NCBI RefSeq assembly: GCF_013349955.1
Contig: NZ_JABVXC010000014.1
Coordinates: 63,472 to 121,042, forward strand
From: Onishia taeanensis
GTDB lineage: Bacteria; Pseudomonadota; Gammaproteobacteria; Pseudomonadales; Halomonadaceae
Direction: 5' to 3'
DNA length: 57,571 nucleotides
The translations under genes were made by a program, and so were the position numbers. Of the stretch, positions 28,597 to 37,651 are shown in pieces (the stretch's first letter is position 1; each line of letters opens with the position of its first letter). The notes beneath the pieces were generated by a model. The model was not told the DNA's origin. It saw only the letters and a list, made by a program, of their open reading frames with translations, and did no database searches.

Positions 28597-29172
28597 ATGA
28601 ACATGGATTCTACCGAATTGCGCCGACACTTGCGGGGCCCAATTGGCGATGATCAGACACCGCCAGCCTGGCGGCGCTCGCTATGGGACTTCGCGCTGAC
28701 CTTCTACGCCCGCCCCGGTATCGAGGCCGCCTGTCTGCGCCTTCAGGACGGCGCGGGCCTGGACGTCAACGCCCTGCTGTGGGCCTGCTGGCTCGACACT
28801 CATGGCCTAACGCCCGAGGAAGCGCTCGCCGACGCCGCCCATCCGCTCTGGGCCGAGGTGAGCGCCTGGCAAGAGCAGATCACTGCTCCCTTGAGGCGCC
28901 AGCGCCGGGCGCTCAAGGAGCAAGCACTCGCCAACCCGGCCATCGCCGAGCTGCGGGAAACGATCAAGCATGCCGAACTGCTCGCCGAGCGCGAGGCGCT
29001 GACACGACTGCAAGCACTGGCCAGCACAGGGCAAGGCATTCGTCCCCTGGGCAATGAGGATCCTCATCTGGCCAGACGCCTGAGTATCTGGCTGGCAACG
29101 CCGACATTTTCTGATCTCCGTGCCCTGCATATCCTGCAGGCGCGTCTTGACCCCCCAAGTCCGTCGGACTAG
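28597..29172 (+). CDS. TIGR02444 family protein
   Basis: 191 aa. The SLWDFALTFYARPGIEAACLRLQDGAGLDVNALLW block is characteristic of TIGR02444 (DUF2390), an uncharacterised helical gammaproteobacterial family that is often adjacent and divergent to a YheS-type ABC-F gene, as here. ATGs at 28597 and 28603 are both possible. The C-terminal third is helical and Leu/Arg-rich. No function known. Confidence 0.8.
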   Translation: MNMDSTELRRHLRGPIGDDQTPPAWRRSLWDFALTFYARPGIEAACLRLQDGAGLDVNALLWACWLDTHGLTPEEALADAAHPLWAEVSAWQEQITAPLRRQRRALKEQALANPAIAELRETIKHAELLAEREALTRLQALASTGQGIRPLGNEDPHLARRLSIWLATPTFSDLRALHILQARLDPPSPSD

Positions 29173-29278
29173 TGTTTGAGTAGAAAGACCTTATTAAATT
29201 CGCCGTTTTACGGGTAAAAGTTTGCGGTCGAGTCTCGCGGCCAATCCAATGCCCAATGTGGCTAAGGGGATGACAATA

Positions 29279-30295
29279 ATGAAGGTGCAAAAACTGCTGA
29301 CCACTGCCAGTGTGGGTGCTCTGATGATGGGGCTGTCCACGGCGTCCTTCGCCGACAACTGGCGCTATGCGCATGAGGAATATGAGGGCGACGTTCAGGA
29401 CGTTTTCGCCGTAGCCTTCAAGGATTACATCGAGGCCAACTCCGATAACACCCTGCAAATCTATCGCTTCGGTGAACTCGGCGAATCCGACGACATCATG
29501 GAGCAGACGCAGAACGGCATCCTGCAATTCGTCAATCAGTCGCCCGGTTTCACCGGCTCACTGATCCCCGAAGCACAGATCTTCTTCATCCCATATCTGA
29601 TGCCGACCGACATGCAGGACGTGCTCGAGTTCTTCGACGAGAGCAAGGCCATCAACGAGATGTTCCCCAAGCTCTATGCCGAGCAGGGTCTCGAGCTTCT
29701 ACAAATGTACCCGGAAGGCGAGATGGTGGTCACCGCCAACGAGCCGATTCACACGCCGGCGGACTTCGACAACAAGAAGATCCGCGTGATGACCAACCCG
29801 CTGCTGTCGGAAACCTACAACGCCTTCGGCGCCACGCCGACCCCGCTGCCCTGGGGCGAAGTCTATGGCGCGCTGCAAACCGGCATCATCGACGGCCAGG
29901 AAAACCCGATCTTCTGGATCGAGTCCGGCGGCCTGTATGAGGTTTCCCCGAACCTGACCTTCACCCGTCACGGCTGGTTCACGACCGCCATGATGGCCAA
30001 CCAGGACTTCTACGAGGGCCTATCCGAGGAAGACAAGGCACTGGTGCAGGACGCTACCGATGCGGCCTACGCCAAGACCATGGAGCACATCCAGGGCCTC
30101 GCCGAGGAATCTCTCGAGAAGATTCAGGCAGCCTCCGATGACGTGACCGTGACCCGCCTCACCGAGGAAGAAATGCAGGCCTTCAAGGAGCGTGCTCCGC
30201 AAGTCGAGAAAGCCTTCATCGACATGACCGGCGACAGCGGTAAGAAACTGCTGGATCAGTTCAATGCCGACCTGAAAGCCGTGACCGGAGAGTAA
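29279..30295 (+). CDS. teaA: TeaA, ectoine/hydroxyectoine-binding TRAP protein
   Basis: 338 aa. Signal peptide ends at FADNWRYAHEE; the mature start NWRYAHEEYEGDVQDVFA and the segments LGESDDIMEQTQNGILQFV and ENPIFWIESGGLYEVSPNL closely resemble TeaA of Halomonas elongata as I remember it. It captures ectoine in the periplasm for uptake or for recovery of leaked solute. ATG at 29279 with AAGGG upstream; another ATG at 29270 is too close to that site. A terminator-like hairpin separates it from teaB. Strongest taxonomic marker in the window. Confidence 0.95.
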   Translation: MKVQKLLTTASVGALMMGLSTASFADNWRYAHEEYEGDVQDVFAVAFKDYIEANSDNTLQIYRFGELGESDDIMEQTQNGILQFVNQSPGFTGSLIPEAQIFFIPYLMPTDMQDVLEFFDESKAINEMFPKLYAEQGLELLQMYPEGEMVVTANEPIHTPADFDNKKIRVMTNPLLSETYNAFGATPTPLPWGEVYGALQTGIIDGQENPIFWIESGGLYEVSPNLTFTRHGWFTTAMMANQDFYEGLSEEDKALVQDATDAAYAKTMEHIQGLAEESLEKIQAASDDVTVTRLTEEEMQAFKERAPQVEKAFIDMTGDSGKKLLDQFNADLKAVTGE

Positions 30296-30315
30296 CGGCT
30301 CTCGCTACTACGCCA

Positions 30316-30342
30316 GGGGGCGGCCACGGCTGCCCCCTTTTT
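30316..30342 (+). terminator. Terminator/attenuator between teaA and teaB
   Basis: GGGGGC / GCCCCC stem with a 10-nt loop and five T, 21 bp after the teaA stop. It likely gives partial termination so the binding protein is made in excess of the permeases. Confidence 0.75.
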
Positions 30343-30463
30343 CGTTGCCGATTCCCCAACGTACACCCAGCGTTGAGATCGGGCCGCCATTGGTTGTCGG
30401 GTTTCTTGTAGCCTGACAGCGAGGGAGCCTAGATTCGGGGAACCCGTTCAAGGGAGTGTGTGC

Positions 30464-31039
30464 ATGTCCGACGAGGAAGAAAGAGCCTATACCTCCGGGC
30501 TTCCCGGGGTACTGGGGCTGATCGATACCGCCATCAGCCGTTTGGAGGCCGTGATTCTGGCCATCGGCGTGCTGTTGATGGCAATCAACACCGTGGCCAA
30601 CGTCGTTGGTCGCTTCGTGTTCGGTGAAAGTATTTTCTTCTCCGGCGAAATCAATCGAATCCTGATCATCATGATCACCTTCGCGGGCATCGGTTATGCC
30701 GCGCGCCATGGTCGGCATATCCGCATGTCGGCGATCTATGACGCCCTGCCCGTGGGTGGCCGCAAGGCGCTGATGATCGGTATCTCGTTCTTCACATCGC
30801 TGGTGATGTTTTTCCTGCTCTACTATTCGGTACTTTATATTGTGGATCTGTACAGCAAGGGGCGCATCCTGCCCGCCCTTGGCTTTCCGATCTTCATTAT
30901 CTATATCTGGGTCCCGATCGGCTTTCTGATTACCGGCATCCAGTATCTCCTGACCGGCATCAAGAACTTCCGCACGCGAGACGTCTACCTCTCGACCTCG
31001 GTGGTGGACGGTTATAAAGATACGGAAACGGAAGTCTGA
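30464..31039 (+). CDS. teaB: TeaB, small permease of the ectoine TRAP transporter
   Basis: 191 aa, four transmembrane helices. DctQ family: [31 protein letters not shown] is the conserved loop and helix. Start ATG at 30464 after AGGGAG; an in-frame GTG six bases earlier is too close to this site. Charged cytoplasmic tails at both ends. Followed after 27 bp by teaC. Confidence 0.93.
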   Translation: MSDEEERAYTSGLPGVLGLIDTAISRLEAVILAIGVLLMAINTVANVVGRFVFGESIFFSGEINRILIIMITFAGIGYAARHGRHIRMSAIYDALPVGGRKALMIGISFFTSLVMFFLLYYSVLYIVDLYSKGRILPALGFPIFIIYIWVPIGFLITGIQYLLTGIKNFRTRDVYLSTSVVDGYKDTETEV

Positions 31040-31066
31040 CACAGGGCTAACTCGCAGGAGCGCGCG

Positions 31067-32353
31067 ATGACGACAATAATGGTATCGACCATGATAGCCC
31101 TGCTATTGCTGGGCTTCCCGATGATGATTCCGCTGATTACCGCGGCCGTCATCGGTTTCTTCATGATGTTCAACGGTTTCGGGCAGATGGAAACCTTCAT
31201 CCAGCAGATGCTGGCGGGAATCCGTCCGGCTTCGCTGATTGCCGTGCCGATGTTCATCCTGGCCGCCGACATCATGACCCGGGGACAGTCGGCGAACCGG
31301 CTGATCGCCATGGTCATGTCCTTCATCGGCCATATCAAAGGTGGACTGGCGGTTAGCACCGCTGCCTCTTGTACCCTGTTCGGCGCTGTCTCGGGCTCGA
31401 CCCAGGCTACGGTAGTGGCGGTTGGTTCGCCGCTGCGTCCCAAGATGCTCAAGGCCGGGTACTCGGACTCCTTTACCCTGGCGCTGATCATCAATGCCAG
31501 TGACATTGCCTTCTTGATCCCACCGAGCATCGGCATGATCATTTACGGCGTCATCTCGGGCACCTCGATCGGTGAGCTGTTCATCGCCGGTATCGGCCCA
31601 GGGCTCTTGATTCTGCTGATGTTCTCGATGTATTGCGTGCTCTACGCGGTCATCAAGGGCGTGCCCACCGAGCCACGCGCCACCTGGCGCGAACGCATGA
31701 CGGCCGTTCAGCAGGCGCTTTGGCCACTCGGCTTCCCGGTGATCATCGTCGGCGGCATCTATGGCGGTATTTTCAGCCCCACAGAAGCGGCGGCGGCCTG
31801 CGTGCTCTACGCCATCCTGCTGGAATTCGTGATCTTCCGCTCGCTGAAGATGTACGACATCTACACCATCGCCAAGTCTACCGGCCTGATCACCGCGGTG
31901 GTGTTCATTCTGGTCGGCGTCGGCAACGGCTTCTCATGGATCATCTCCTTTGCGCAGATTCCGCAGGCGATCCTTGAGTCGGTCGGCATCAACGAGGCCG
32001 GTCCAACCGGGGTGTTGATCGCCATCTGCGTAGCCTTTTTCGTGGCCTGCATGTTCGTCGACCCCATCGTGGTGATTCTGGTGCTGACGCCGATCTTCGC
32101 CCCGGCAATCGAAAGCACGGGCCTCGACCCGGTGCTGGTAGGCATCCTGATCACGCTGCAGGTGGCCATCGGCTCGGCGACGCCGCCCTTCGGCTGCGAC
32201 ATTTTCACGGCCATCGCCATCTTCAAACGGCCTTATCTGGATGTCATTAAGGGGACGCCCCCGTTCATCCTGATTCTGATCCTGGCGGCGGCTCTGCTGA
32301 TCATGTTCCCGCAGATCGCCCTGTTCCTGCGCGATATTGCCTTCGCCGATTGA
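31067..32353 (+). CDS. teaC: TeaC, large permease of the ectoine TRAP transporter
   Basis: 428 aa, about 11-12 helices. DctM family motifs: [44 protein letters not shown] and [23 protein letters not shown] lies before the ATG. It carries out Na+-coupled import in concert with TeaA and TeaB; this is known for the H. elongata system and assumed here. Confidence 0.95.
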   Translation: MTTIMVSTMIALLLLGFPMMIPLITAAVIGFFMMFNGFGQMETFIQQMLAGIRPASLIAVPMFILAADIMTRGQSANRLIAMVMSFIGHIKGGLAVSTAASCTLFGAVSGSTQATVVAVGSPLRPKMLKAGYSDSFTLALIINASDIAFLIPPSIGMIIYGVISGTSIGELFIAGIGPGLLILLMFSMYCVLYAVIKGVPTEPRATWRERMTAVQQALWPLGFPVIIVGGIYGGIFSPTEAAAACVLYAILLEFVIFRSLKMYDIYTIAKSTGLITAVVFILVGVGNGFSWIISFAQIPQAILESVGINEAGPTGVLIAICVAFFVACMFVDPIVVILVLTPIFAPAIESTGLDPVLVGILITLQVAIGSATPPFGCDIFTAIAIFKRPYLDVIKGTPPFILILILAAALLIMFPQIALFLRDIAFAD

Positions 32354-32375
32354 CCCTGACGGAGGGAATGACGCC

Positions 32376-32816
32376 ATGTTCAAGAAAATTCTAGTCCCCG
32401 TAGACGGCTCGAGGGGCGCCCTCGAGGCACTGTTCAGAGCGGTAGAGTTGGCCAAGCTTACCGACGCCGAGCTCTACGTCCTGAGCGTGTTCAAGCACCA
32501 CAGTCTGATCGAGGCATCGCTGTCGATGGTGCGCCCGGCCAAATTGGACCTGCCTGACGATGCGCTCAAGGAATATGCCTCCGAGATCGCGGTGGATGCC
32601 AAGAATCGGGCGCTCAAGATGGGAGCTACCGAAGTGCGCGCCTTCGTCAAGGGCGGCCGCCCATCCAGTACCATCGTGCGCTTCGCCAAGAAGCGTCAGG
32701 TCGACCTGATCGTGATTGGCTCCCAAGGCGCCGGGGGCGAAAAGAGCGCCTCCTTCCTCGGCAGCGTTTCCCAGCGGGTGGCCAGTCAGGCCCACTGCCC
32801 GACCCTCGTGGTTTAA
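32376..32816 (+). CDS. teaD: TeaD, UspA-like regulator of the ectoine transporter
   Basis: 146 aa single Usp domain: [11 protein letters not shown] start and [23 protein letters not shown], the ATP-binding G-x2-G-x9-G(S/T) loop. In H. elongata TeaD binds ATP and lowers TeaABC activity. Start at 32376 after GGAGGG, 22 bp after teaC, so it belongs to the same operon. Confidence 0.93.
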   Translation: MFKKILVPVDGSRGALEALFRAVELAKLTDAELYVLSVFKHHSLIEASLSMVRPAKLDLPDDALKEYASEIAVDAKNRALKMGATEVRAFVKGGRPSSTIVRFAKKRQVDLIVIGSQGAGGEKSASFLGSVSQRVASQAHCPTLVV

Positions 32817-32935
32817 AGAGTGGTTTAGAGGGTGATTGAGAAAGCGGCATAGCGGACGGGATGCGCGGGTGGTCTGATCGGGTGATACGATCGCGACTGC
32901 ATGACAATTCGACTGGATGCGGAACCCGATCAGGC

Positions 32936-32964
32936 TTGCTAGAGTCCGAGGGGTTGCGTATCCA
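32936..32964 (+). promoter_or_regulatory. Candidate promoter of the FKBP gene
   Basis: -35 TTGCTA (32936-32941), 17-bp spacer, -10 TATCCA (32959-32964), 27 bp before the start at 32991. The leader would be about 20 nt and contain AAGGA. Confidence 0.4.
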
Positions 32965-32990
32965 TCCCAAAAAGATTGCAAGGACCCTTC

Positions 32991-33701
32991 ATGAAGACAT
33001 TGGTTAAAGCCGCCACGATTGGCGCTCTGCTGACCGCAGCAGCGCCCTATGCGCTGGCTGCCCCCGAGACCGACGAAGCCAAGCTCGGCTATAGCCTGGG
33101 TGTGACCCTGGGTCAGAGCCTGGTCCAAGACGTTGAGGATCTCGACCTCGAGTCCTTCACTCAGGCCCTCGAAGATGTCTACGCTGGCGATGATCTCGCC
33201 ATGAGCGAAGAGGCAATGGCAAAGTCTCTGCAGCAGTTCCAGCAGCAGGCCATGGCCAAGCGTCAGGAAACCGCCAAGGCCGAGGCTAACGCCAACCTCG
33301 AAGCCGGCCAGAAATTCCTCGCCGAAAACGCGGATAAAGAAGGGGTCACTACGACTGACTCCGGCCTGCAGTACAAGGTGCTGGAAGCCGGTGACGGCGC
33401 CACCCCGAGTGCCGGTGACACCGTCAAGGTGCACTACGAAGGCAAGTTGCTCGACGGCACCGTTTTCGACAGCTCTTATGAGCGCGGTGAACCGGTCAGC
33501 TTCCAGGTCGGTCAGGTCATCCCGGGATGGCAAGAAGCCCTGAAGATGATGAGCGTTGGCGATACCTGGATGGTCTACATCCCCGCTGATCTCGCCTATG
33601 GCAGCAGTGGCCAGGGCCCCATCGGTCCCAACGAAATGCTGACCTTCAAGGTCGAGCTGCTTGACCTCAATCCGGATGCGGACCAAGCCGACGACTCCTG
33701 A
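32991..33701 (+). CDS. Periplasmic FKBP-type peptidyl-prolyl isomerase (FkpA/FklB-like)
   Basis: 236 aa. Signal peptide to ALAAPE, a helical dimerisation domain (~residues 25-115, Gln/Ala-rich), then the FKBP domain with VKVHYEGKLLDGTVFDSSYERGEPVSFQVGQVIPGW and AYGSSGQGPIGPNEMLTFKVELL. It assists folding of exported proteins. ATG at 32991 chosen for the signal peptide and AAGGA. The next gene, a disulfide-rich secreted depolymerase, starts 7 bp after the stop, so co-expression is likely. Confidence 0.92.
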   Translation: MKTLVKAATIGALLTAAAPYALAAPETDEAKLGYSLGVTLGQSLVQDVEDLDLESFTQALEDVYAGDDLAMSEEAMAKSLQQFQQQAMAKRQETAKAEANANLEAGQKFLAENADKEGVTTTDSGLQYKVLEAGDGATPSAGDTVKVHYEGKLLDGTVFDSSYERGEPVSFQVGQVIPGWQEALKMMSVGDTWMVYIPADLAYGSSGQGPIGPNEMLTFKVELLDLNPDADQADDS

Positions 33702-33708
33702 TGTCAGG

Positions 33709-34872
33709 ATGAAGACGGCATGCTTCACTGCCGTTCTGGCGCTGGGCCTGGCGGGCCCAGCGCTGGCGTCTGACGATACCCCGCCCGCGCTTCCTGATCT
33801 GATCCTCGACCCCAGCACCATCAGTGTGATGGGCGTCTCCTCCGGTGGCTACATGGCCACCCAACTTGCCGTCGCCTACCCCGAGCTTTTCCAGGGCCTC
33901 GCCGTGTTTGCCGCTGGCCCATGGGGCTGTGCTCAGGGCGAGCTGAGTCGTGCCCTGGGCCAGTGCATGTCGATTCTCCGCGGCCTACCTGAGCGCGATG
34001 CGTTGCAAGCGCGCCTGTCGGACTACCGCACTCAGGGATTGGTCGGCGAAGCCGAGGCGCTTGCCGATCAGCGGGTTTACCTCTGGCATGGCAGCGCCGA
34101 CACCACCGTGGAGCCCGCTCTGGGCGAGATGCTCGCCGAGCAGTACCGCGACTGGCTGGCCGCTCCCGAATCGCAGCTCAAGGTGGTGTACCAGGACGGC
34201 GCCGGACACGGCTGGCCGGTGGACAGCAGCGTCCTGGCTGATTCGGCCGAGCTCGTCGACTGTCGGGAAGGTGGCGCGCCCTACTTGCTGGACTGCGGCC
34301 TCGACGGGGCCGGCGAGGCGCTTGGCTGGCTGTATGCCGAGATAGGCCAGGAAGGTGCAGAAGGTGCAGAAGGTGCAGAAGGTGCAGAAGGTGCAGAAGG
34401 TGCAGAAGGTGCAGAAGGTGCAAATAGTGAGACGAGCGAAGATAGTAAAGAAGCAGCCCCGCCCACGCCATCAACCGGGCGGTTGTTGACCTTCGACCAA
34501 ACAGCCTTCGATGACGATCTGGCCGAACAGGGCTATCTCTATGTGCCGCAAGCCTGCGAAACCGGTAAGACCTGCCGCCTCGTCGTTGCCCTGCACGGCT
34601 GCAGCATGAATGCCGCCGAGATTGGCAAGGCCTTCGTGCGCGATACCGGCCTCAACCACTGGGCCAGTCATCATGACCTGGTAGTGCTCTACCCTCAGGC
34701 GAGCGCCAGCCTGGCCAACCCGCTGGGCTGCTGGGACTGGTGGGGCTATGCAGAAAGTCTCTGGCAGCCGCAACCCCAGCACGATAGCCGGGCCGGCAAG
34801 CAATTGACGGGGTTGGTAAAAATCGTTCGGCAACTTCTCGGCAAGCCCGCTAGCGCCGCACCCGACAGCTGA
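33709..34872 (+). CDS. phaZ: Secreted type-2 short-chain-length PHA depolymerase
   Basis: 387 aa. Signal peptide to PALAS; lipase box GVSSGG with Ser44 close to the N-terminus; an Asp in HGSADTTV and His in GAGHGWPV follow. The oxyanion and substrate-binding part comes last (LVVALHGCSMN...LVVLYPQAS...GCWDWWGY), the permuted order of type-2 depolymerases. Between the halves is a linker of eight Glu-Gly-Ala triplets encoded by a perfect 9-bp repeat, then a Ser/Glu/Lys stretch. It hydrolyses extracellular poly(3-hydroxybutyrate) by family. Several Cys suggest disulfides. Confidence 0.87.
   Translation: MKTACFTAVLALGLAGPALASDDTPPALPDLILDPSTISVMGVSSGGYMATQLAVAYPELFQGLAVFAAGPWGCAQGELSRALGQCMSILRGLPERDALQARLSDYRTQGLVGEAEALADQRVYLWHGSADTTVEPALGEMLAEQYRDWLAAPESQLKVVYQDGAGHGWPVDSSVLADSAELVDCREGGAPYLLDCGLDGAGEALGWLYAEIGQEGAEGAEGAEGAEGAEGAEGAEGANSETSEDSKEAAPPTPSTGRLLTFDQTAFDDDLAEQGYLYVPQACETGKTCRLVVALHGCSMNAAEIGKAFVRDTGLNHWASHHDLVVLYPQASASLANPLGCWDWWGYAESLWQPQPQHDSRAGKQLTGLVKIVRQLLGKPASAAPDS
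34351..34422 (+). repeat. 9-bp x 8 perfect tandem repeat inside phaZ
   Basis: Eight exact copies of GAAGGTGCA encode (Glu-Gly-Ala)8 in the linker between the two halves of the depolymerase. The 9-bp unit keeps the frame whatever the copy number. Confidence 0.97.
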
Positions 34873-34956
34873 GCTTTCTCCCTCGCCTGCTGCTGCCAAT
34901 CGGTCAGCGACGCAATATCACATCACTCAAGCGCCCATGCCTTGCCTGTTATGCCG

Positions 34957-35466
34957 TCAGTGTCGCCTGGCCACCTCGAAATCGAACCAGCTGCCGCGGC
35001 GCGCCTTATCGCTCTCGACCACCACCTGGGCGCGCCAGGGCATCACCTTCTCGGTACAAAAGCCGATCTGTCCTTCTCCCACGAAGGTGCCCGGCCCGAC
35101 CTTTTTCAGCGGGAAGCGATGCAGCCCCATGGGCATGTTGCGTCCCACGAATTCCACGGTAACCGCCTTGGCGTCGAGGCCTTCCAGGGCCACGGTAAGC
35201 GGTAGGGTCTTCATCGGAACCAGGTCGTTGCCGACGCCAAATACCAGCCGCCCACCAAGGCCAAGATTGGCTTCGCAAGGCCCTTCGTGCAGATCGCAGG
35301 CGCCCGACGGTGGATACCAGGTCACGTCGCTCTGGCTGTCTCGCAGGTAGTAGTCCAGCAGATACCAACAGGCCACCACCACGGTGGCCAGCGTGACCAT
35401 GATCAGCAGGTTAAGCAGGGGTGAACGCGGCGCATCATCGTCCTGAGCATGAGGGGAAGAGTTCAT
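34957..35466 (-). CDS. Membrane-anchored protein with FixH/YtkA-like domain
   Basis: 169 aa. One transmembrane helix at ~18-42, then a periplasmic beta-rich domain. FVGRNMPMGLHRFPLKKVGPGTFVGEG and PWRAQVVVES recall the FixH/YtkA fold, including the Met-Pro-Met segment and two extra cysteines, but similarity is weak and eyeballed only. FixH members help build the cbb3 oxidase and YtkA-like ones have been linked to copper. Alone on this strand between phaZ (convergent) and the AEC permease (divergent). Confidence 0.55.
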   Translation of the reverse strand: MNSSPHAQDDDAPRSPLLNLLIMVTLATVVVACWYLLDYYLRDSQSDVTWYPPSGACDLHEGPCEANLGLGGRLVFGVGNDLVPMKTLPLTVALEGLDAKAVTVEFVGRNMPMGLHRFPLKKVGPGTFVGEGQIGFCTEKVMPWRAQVVVESDKARRGSWFDFEVARRH

Positions 35467-35579
35467 GGCGGCGAAAGCAGCACTCCCAAGGCATGTCTAA
35501 AAGAGTAAGCTTATCAGCATTTGCCGTTGATGCCCTGAGCGGGAATGTCGCAGGGCGGCCACAAGGATGAGGAGACGCC

Positions 35580-36497
35580 ATGACCAGCGTCGAACAGGCA
35601 CTCGGACCGTTATTCCTGCTGATTCTGACGGGCGCGCTGCTGGGCGTTGCACGATGGCCCGGCGGCGACTTCTGGACGCGCCTCGAGGGCGTCATCTATC
35701 ACCTGCTGTTCCCCGCCATGCTGGTGGCGACCCTGGCCACCGCTGAGGTCGATTCGGTGCCGGTGGTGCGCCTTGCGCTTGTGCTGCTGGGGGCGATGCT
35801 CGTCTTCGCGCTGCTGCTATGGCTGGGCCGAGGCTGGCTGTCGCTGAGCCAGCCGGCCTTTACTTCCGCCTTCCAGGGGGCACTGCGCTTCAACACCTAT
35901 GTCGGCGTGGCCGGGGCTGCCGCCCTGCACGGCAACGCCGGCGCCACGGTGGCCGCCGTGGCGGTGGCGCTGATGGTGCCGGTGGTCAATGTGCTGTGCG
36001 TTGCCGCCTTCGTTGCCGCCGGCACGCTCGGGCCCTCTAGTCTGGGCAAGAGCTTCGCCGCCCTGGCGCGCAATCCGCTGATACTTGCCTGCCTGGCGGG
36101 CATCGCGCTCAACCTTAGCGGCATCGGGCTGCCAGGCTGGAGCGAAGCGGCGGTCAGCCTGCTGGGCCGGGCCGCCCTGCCGCTCGGCCTGGTGGCAGTG
36201 GGGGTCGCCCTGCGCCCTCAGGTACTGCTGCGGCTCTCGGCCGGCGTCTGGGCCGCCACGGCCATCAAGCTCGCACTGATGCCGGCGCTGGTGCTGAGCC
36301 TCGCCCTGCTGCTGAGCCTGCCCCCCATCAGTCGCGACGTGGCGCTGCTGTTCGCCGCACTGCCCACGGCCACCTCGGCCTATATACTCGCCCGCCAGCT
36401 GGGTGGCGATGCCGAATTGATGGCGGCGCTGATCACCGCCCAGACCCTGCTCGCCATGCTGACCCTGCCGCTGTGGCTGGGCCTGGTGATTGGCTAG
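35580..36497 (+). CDS. AEC-family (auxin efflux carrier-like) transporter
   Basis: 305 aa, ten predicted hydrophobic helices. The N-terminus FLLILTGALLGVARW, the central NTYVGVAGAAALHGNAG and C-terminal FAALPTATSAYILARQLGGDAELMAALITAQTLLAMLTLPLW are typical. Bacterial AEC members export or import carboxylates such as malate or malonate. A GATGAGGAG ribosome site precedes the ATG at 35580. Its 3' end faces the disrupted ldhA. Confidence 0.88.
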   Translation: MTSVEQALGPLFLLILTGALLGVARWPGGDFWTRLEGVIYHLLFPAMLVATLATAEVDSVPVVRLALVLLGAMLVFALLLWLGRGWLSLSQPAFTSAFQGALRFNTYVGVAGAAALHGNAGATVAAVAVALMVPVVNVLCVAAFVAAGTLGPSSLGKSFAALARNPLILACLAGIALNLSGIGLPGWSEAAVSLLGRAALPLGLVAVGVALRPQVLLRLSAGVWAATAIKLALMPALVLSLALLLSLPPISRDVALLFAALPTATSAYILARQLGGDAELMAALITAQTLLAMLTLPLWLGLVIG

Positions 36498-36530
36498 CCA
36501 GCCATGCTCGCCCTGCCCCGAGTCGCCGTT

Positions 36531-37531
36531 TTATCCTTCCTGGGTCACTCGGTTGGCACAGGGCAAACCGCGGCTCAGGGCATCGATATTGGCAAGCGTC
36601 ACTTCGGCGATCTCGGTGAGCGCCTCGGCAGTGAAGAAACCCTGATGGCCGGTGATCAGCACATTGGGGAAGGTGGTCAGGCGCTGGAAAACATCGTCAT
36701 CGATGATGTCGCCGGAGTGGTCACGAAAGAACAGCGACGTTTCCTGCTCGTAGACGTCAATGGCCAGGCCCCCTAGACGCCGCGTCTTGAGCGCTGCGAT
36801 CGCGGCCCGGGTATCGACCAGCCCACCCCGGGAGGTATTGATCAACATCGCCCCAGGCTTGAGCCGGGAAAGCGCCTGCTCATCGATCAGATAGCGGGTG
36901 TCATCATTGAGCGGGCAATGCAGGCTGATCACATCGCTTTCCGCCAATAGCCGCTCCCGAGACACGTACTCCCCATCCAGCGCCTGGAAGGTCTCGTTCG
37001 GATAACGGTCCTCGCCCAGCAGCCGACAGCCGAAGCCGCGGAAGATACGCGCCGTGGCAAGGCCAATGCGTCCGGTACCAATCAGGCCTACCGTCTTGCC
37101 GGCAAGCGTCATGCCCAGCAGCCCTCGAGCATGAAGTTGCCCTCGCGCACCCGATTGAAGGCGCGGTGGGTGCGACGGTTGAGCGTCAGCAACAGCGCCA
37201 AGGCATGCTCGGCCACGGCTTCCGGTGAATAGGCCGGTACCCGCGCCACCGCGAGGCCCAGACGCTCGGCGGCCGCCAGGTCCACGTTGTTGAAACCGGC
37301 GCAGCGCATGGCAATGAAACGCACGCCGAACGCCGCCAGCGCTTCCAGCACCTCGGCATCCAGCCGGTCGTTGACGAAGGCGCAGACCCCGTCGGCGCCC
37401 TGAGCCAACACCGCACTTTCCGGCGTCAGGGTCACCTCGTGAAACTGAAGGTCGATATCGCGACCGGCGCACGCCTCGGTGAAGAAACGACGGTCGTAGG
37501 GCTGAGCACTGAACACGGCAACGCGGGGCAC
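36531..37531 (-). pseudogene. ldhA: D-lactate dehydrogenase (2-hydroxyacid dehydrogenase), frameshifted
   Basis: Two abutting frames together make one full LdhA-type protein. The N-terminal half (from GTG at 37531, [17 protein letters not shown] ... [12 protein letters not shown]) runs into a stop at 37109; the C-terminal half ([20 protein letters not shown] ... DVYEQETSLFF ... GHQGFFTAEALTEIA) continues in another frame. One missing base at about 37120 (GGC-TG where GGCCTG is expected) restores the alignment with E. coli LdhA (NFSLEGLTGFTMYGKT). NAD-binding GTGRIG, catalytic Arg (NTSRGG), Glu and His (GHQ) are all present, so decay is recent, or the base is a sequencing error. The enzyme would reduce pyruvate to D-lactate. 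Confidence 0.85.
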
Positions 37532-37598
37532 GGACACCTCCTGGTGAAGAAGCGGATAAGAACCTTGGCACAAGACCTGGCGGCAAGGCCCTTTTTGA

Positions 37599-37628
37599 AA
37601 AATATTCTCGTTTCGCTTGACCACTCAA
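37599..37628 (-). promoter_or_regulatory. Candidate promoter of ldhA
   Basis: Minus strand: -35 TTGAGT (37628-37623), 18-bp spacer, -10 TATTTT (37604-37599). It overlaps the plus-strand promoter at 37617-37645, so the two compete or share a regulator. Confidence 0.45.
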
Positions 37629-37645
37629 ATGAGAATGCTTATATT
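37617..37645 (+). promoter_or_regulatory. Strong sigma70-like promoter of a candidate small RNA
   Basis: -35 TTGACC (37617-37622), 17-bp spacer, -10 TATATT (37640-37645). Five of six bases match consensus in each box. No plus-strand gene follows before the terminator at 37740-37764. Confidence 0.65.
37625..37643 (+). promoter_or_regulatory. Putative Fur box over the small-RNA promoter
   Basis: This 19-bp window matches the classical Fur consensus at 12 of 19 positions by eye. It covers the spacer and most of the -10, where binding would block transcription, and also the -35 of the opposing ldhA promoter. Confidence 0.4.
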
Positions 37646-37651
37646 TCACGT

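Noticed and set aside
32391..33821. 476-residue minus-strand frame
   Set aside because: Antisense to teaD, the FKBP gene and the phaZ start, all of which are recognisable.
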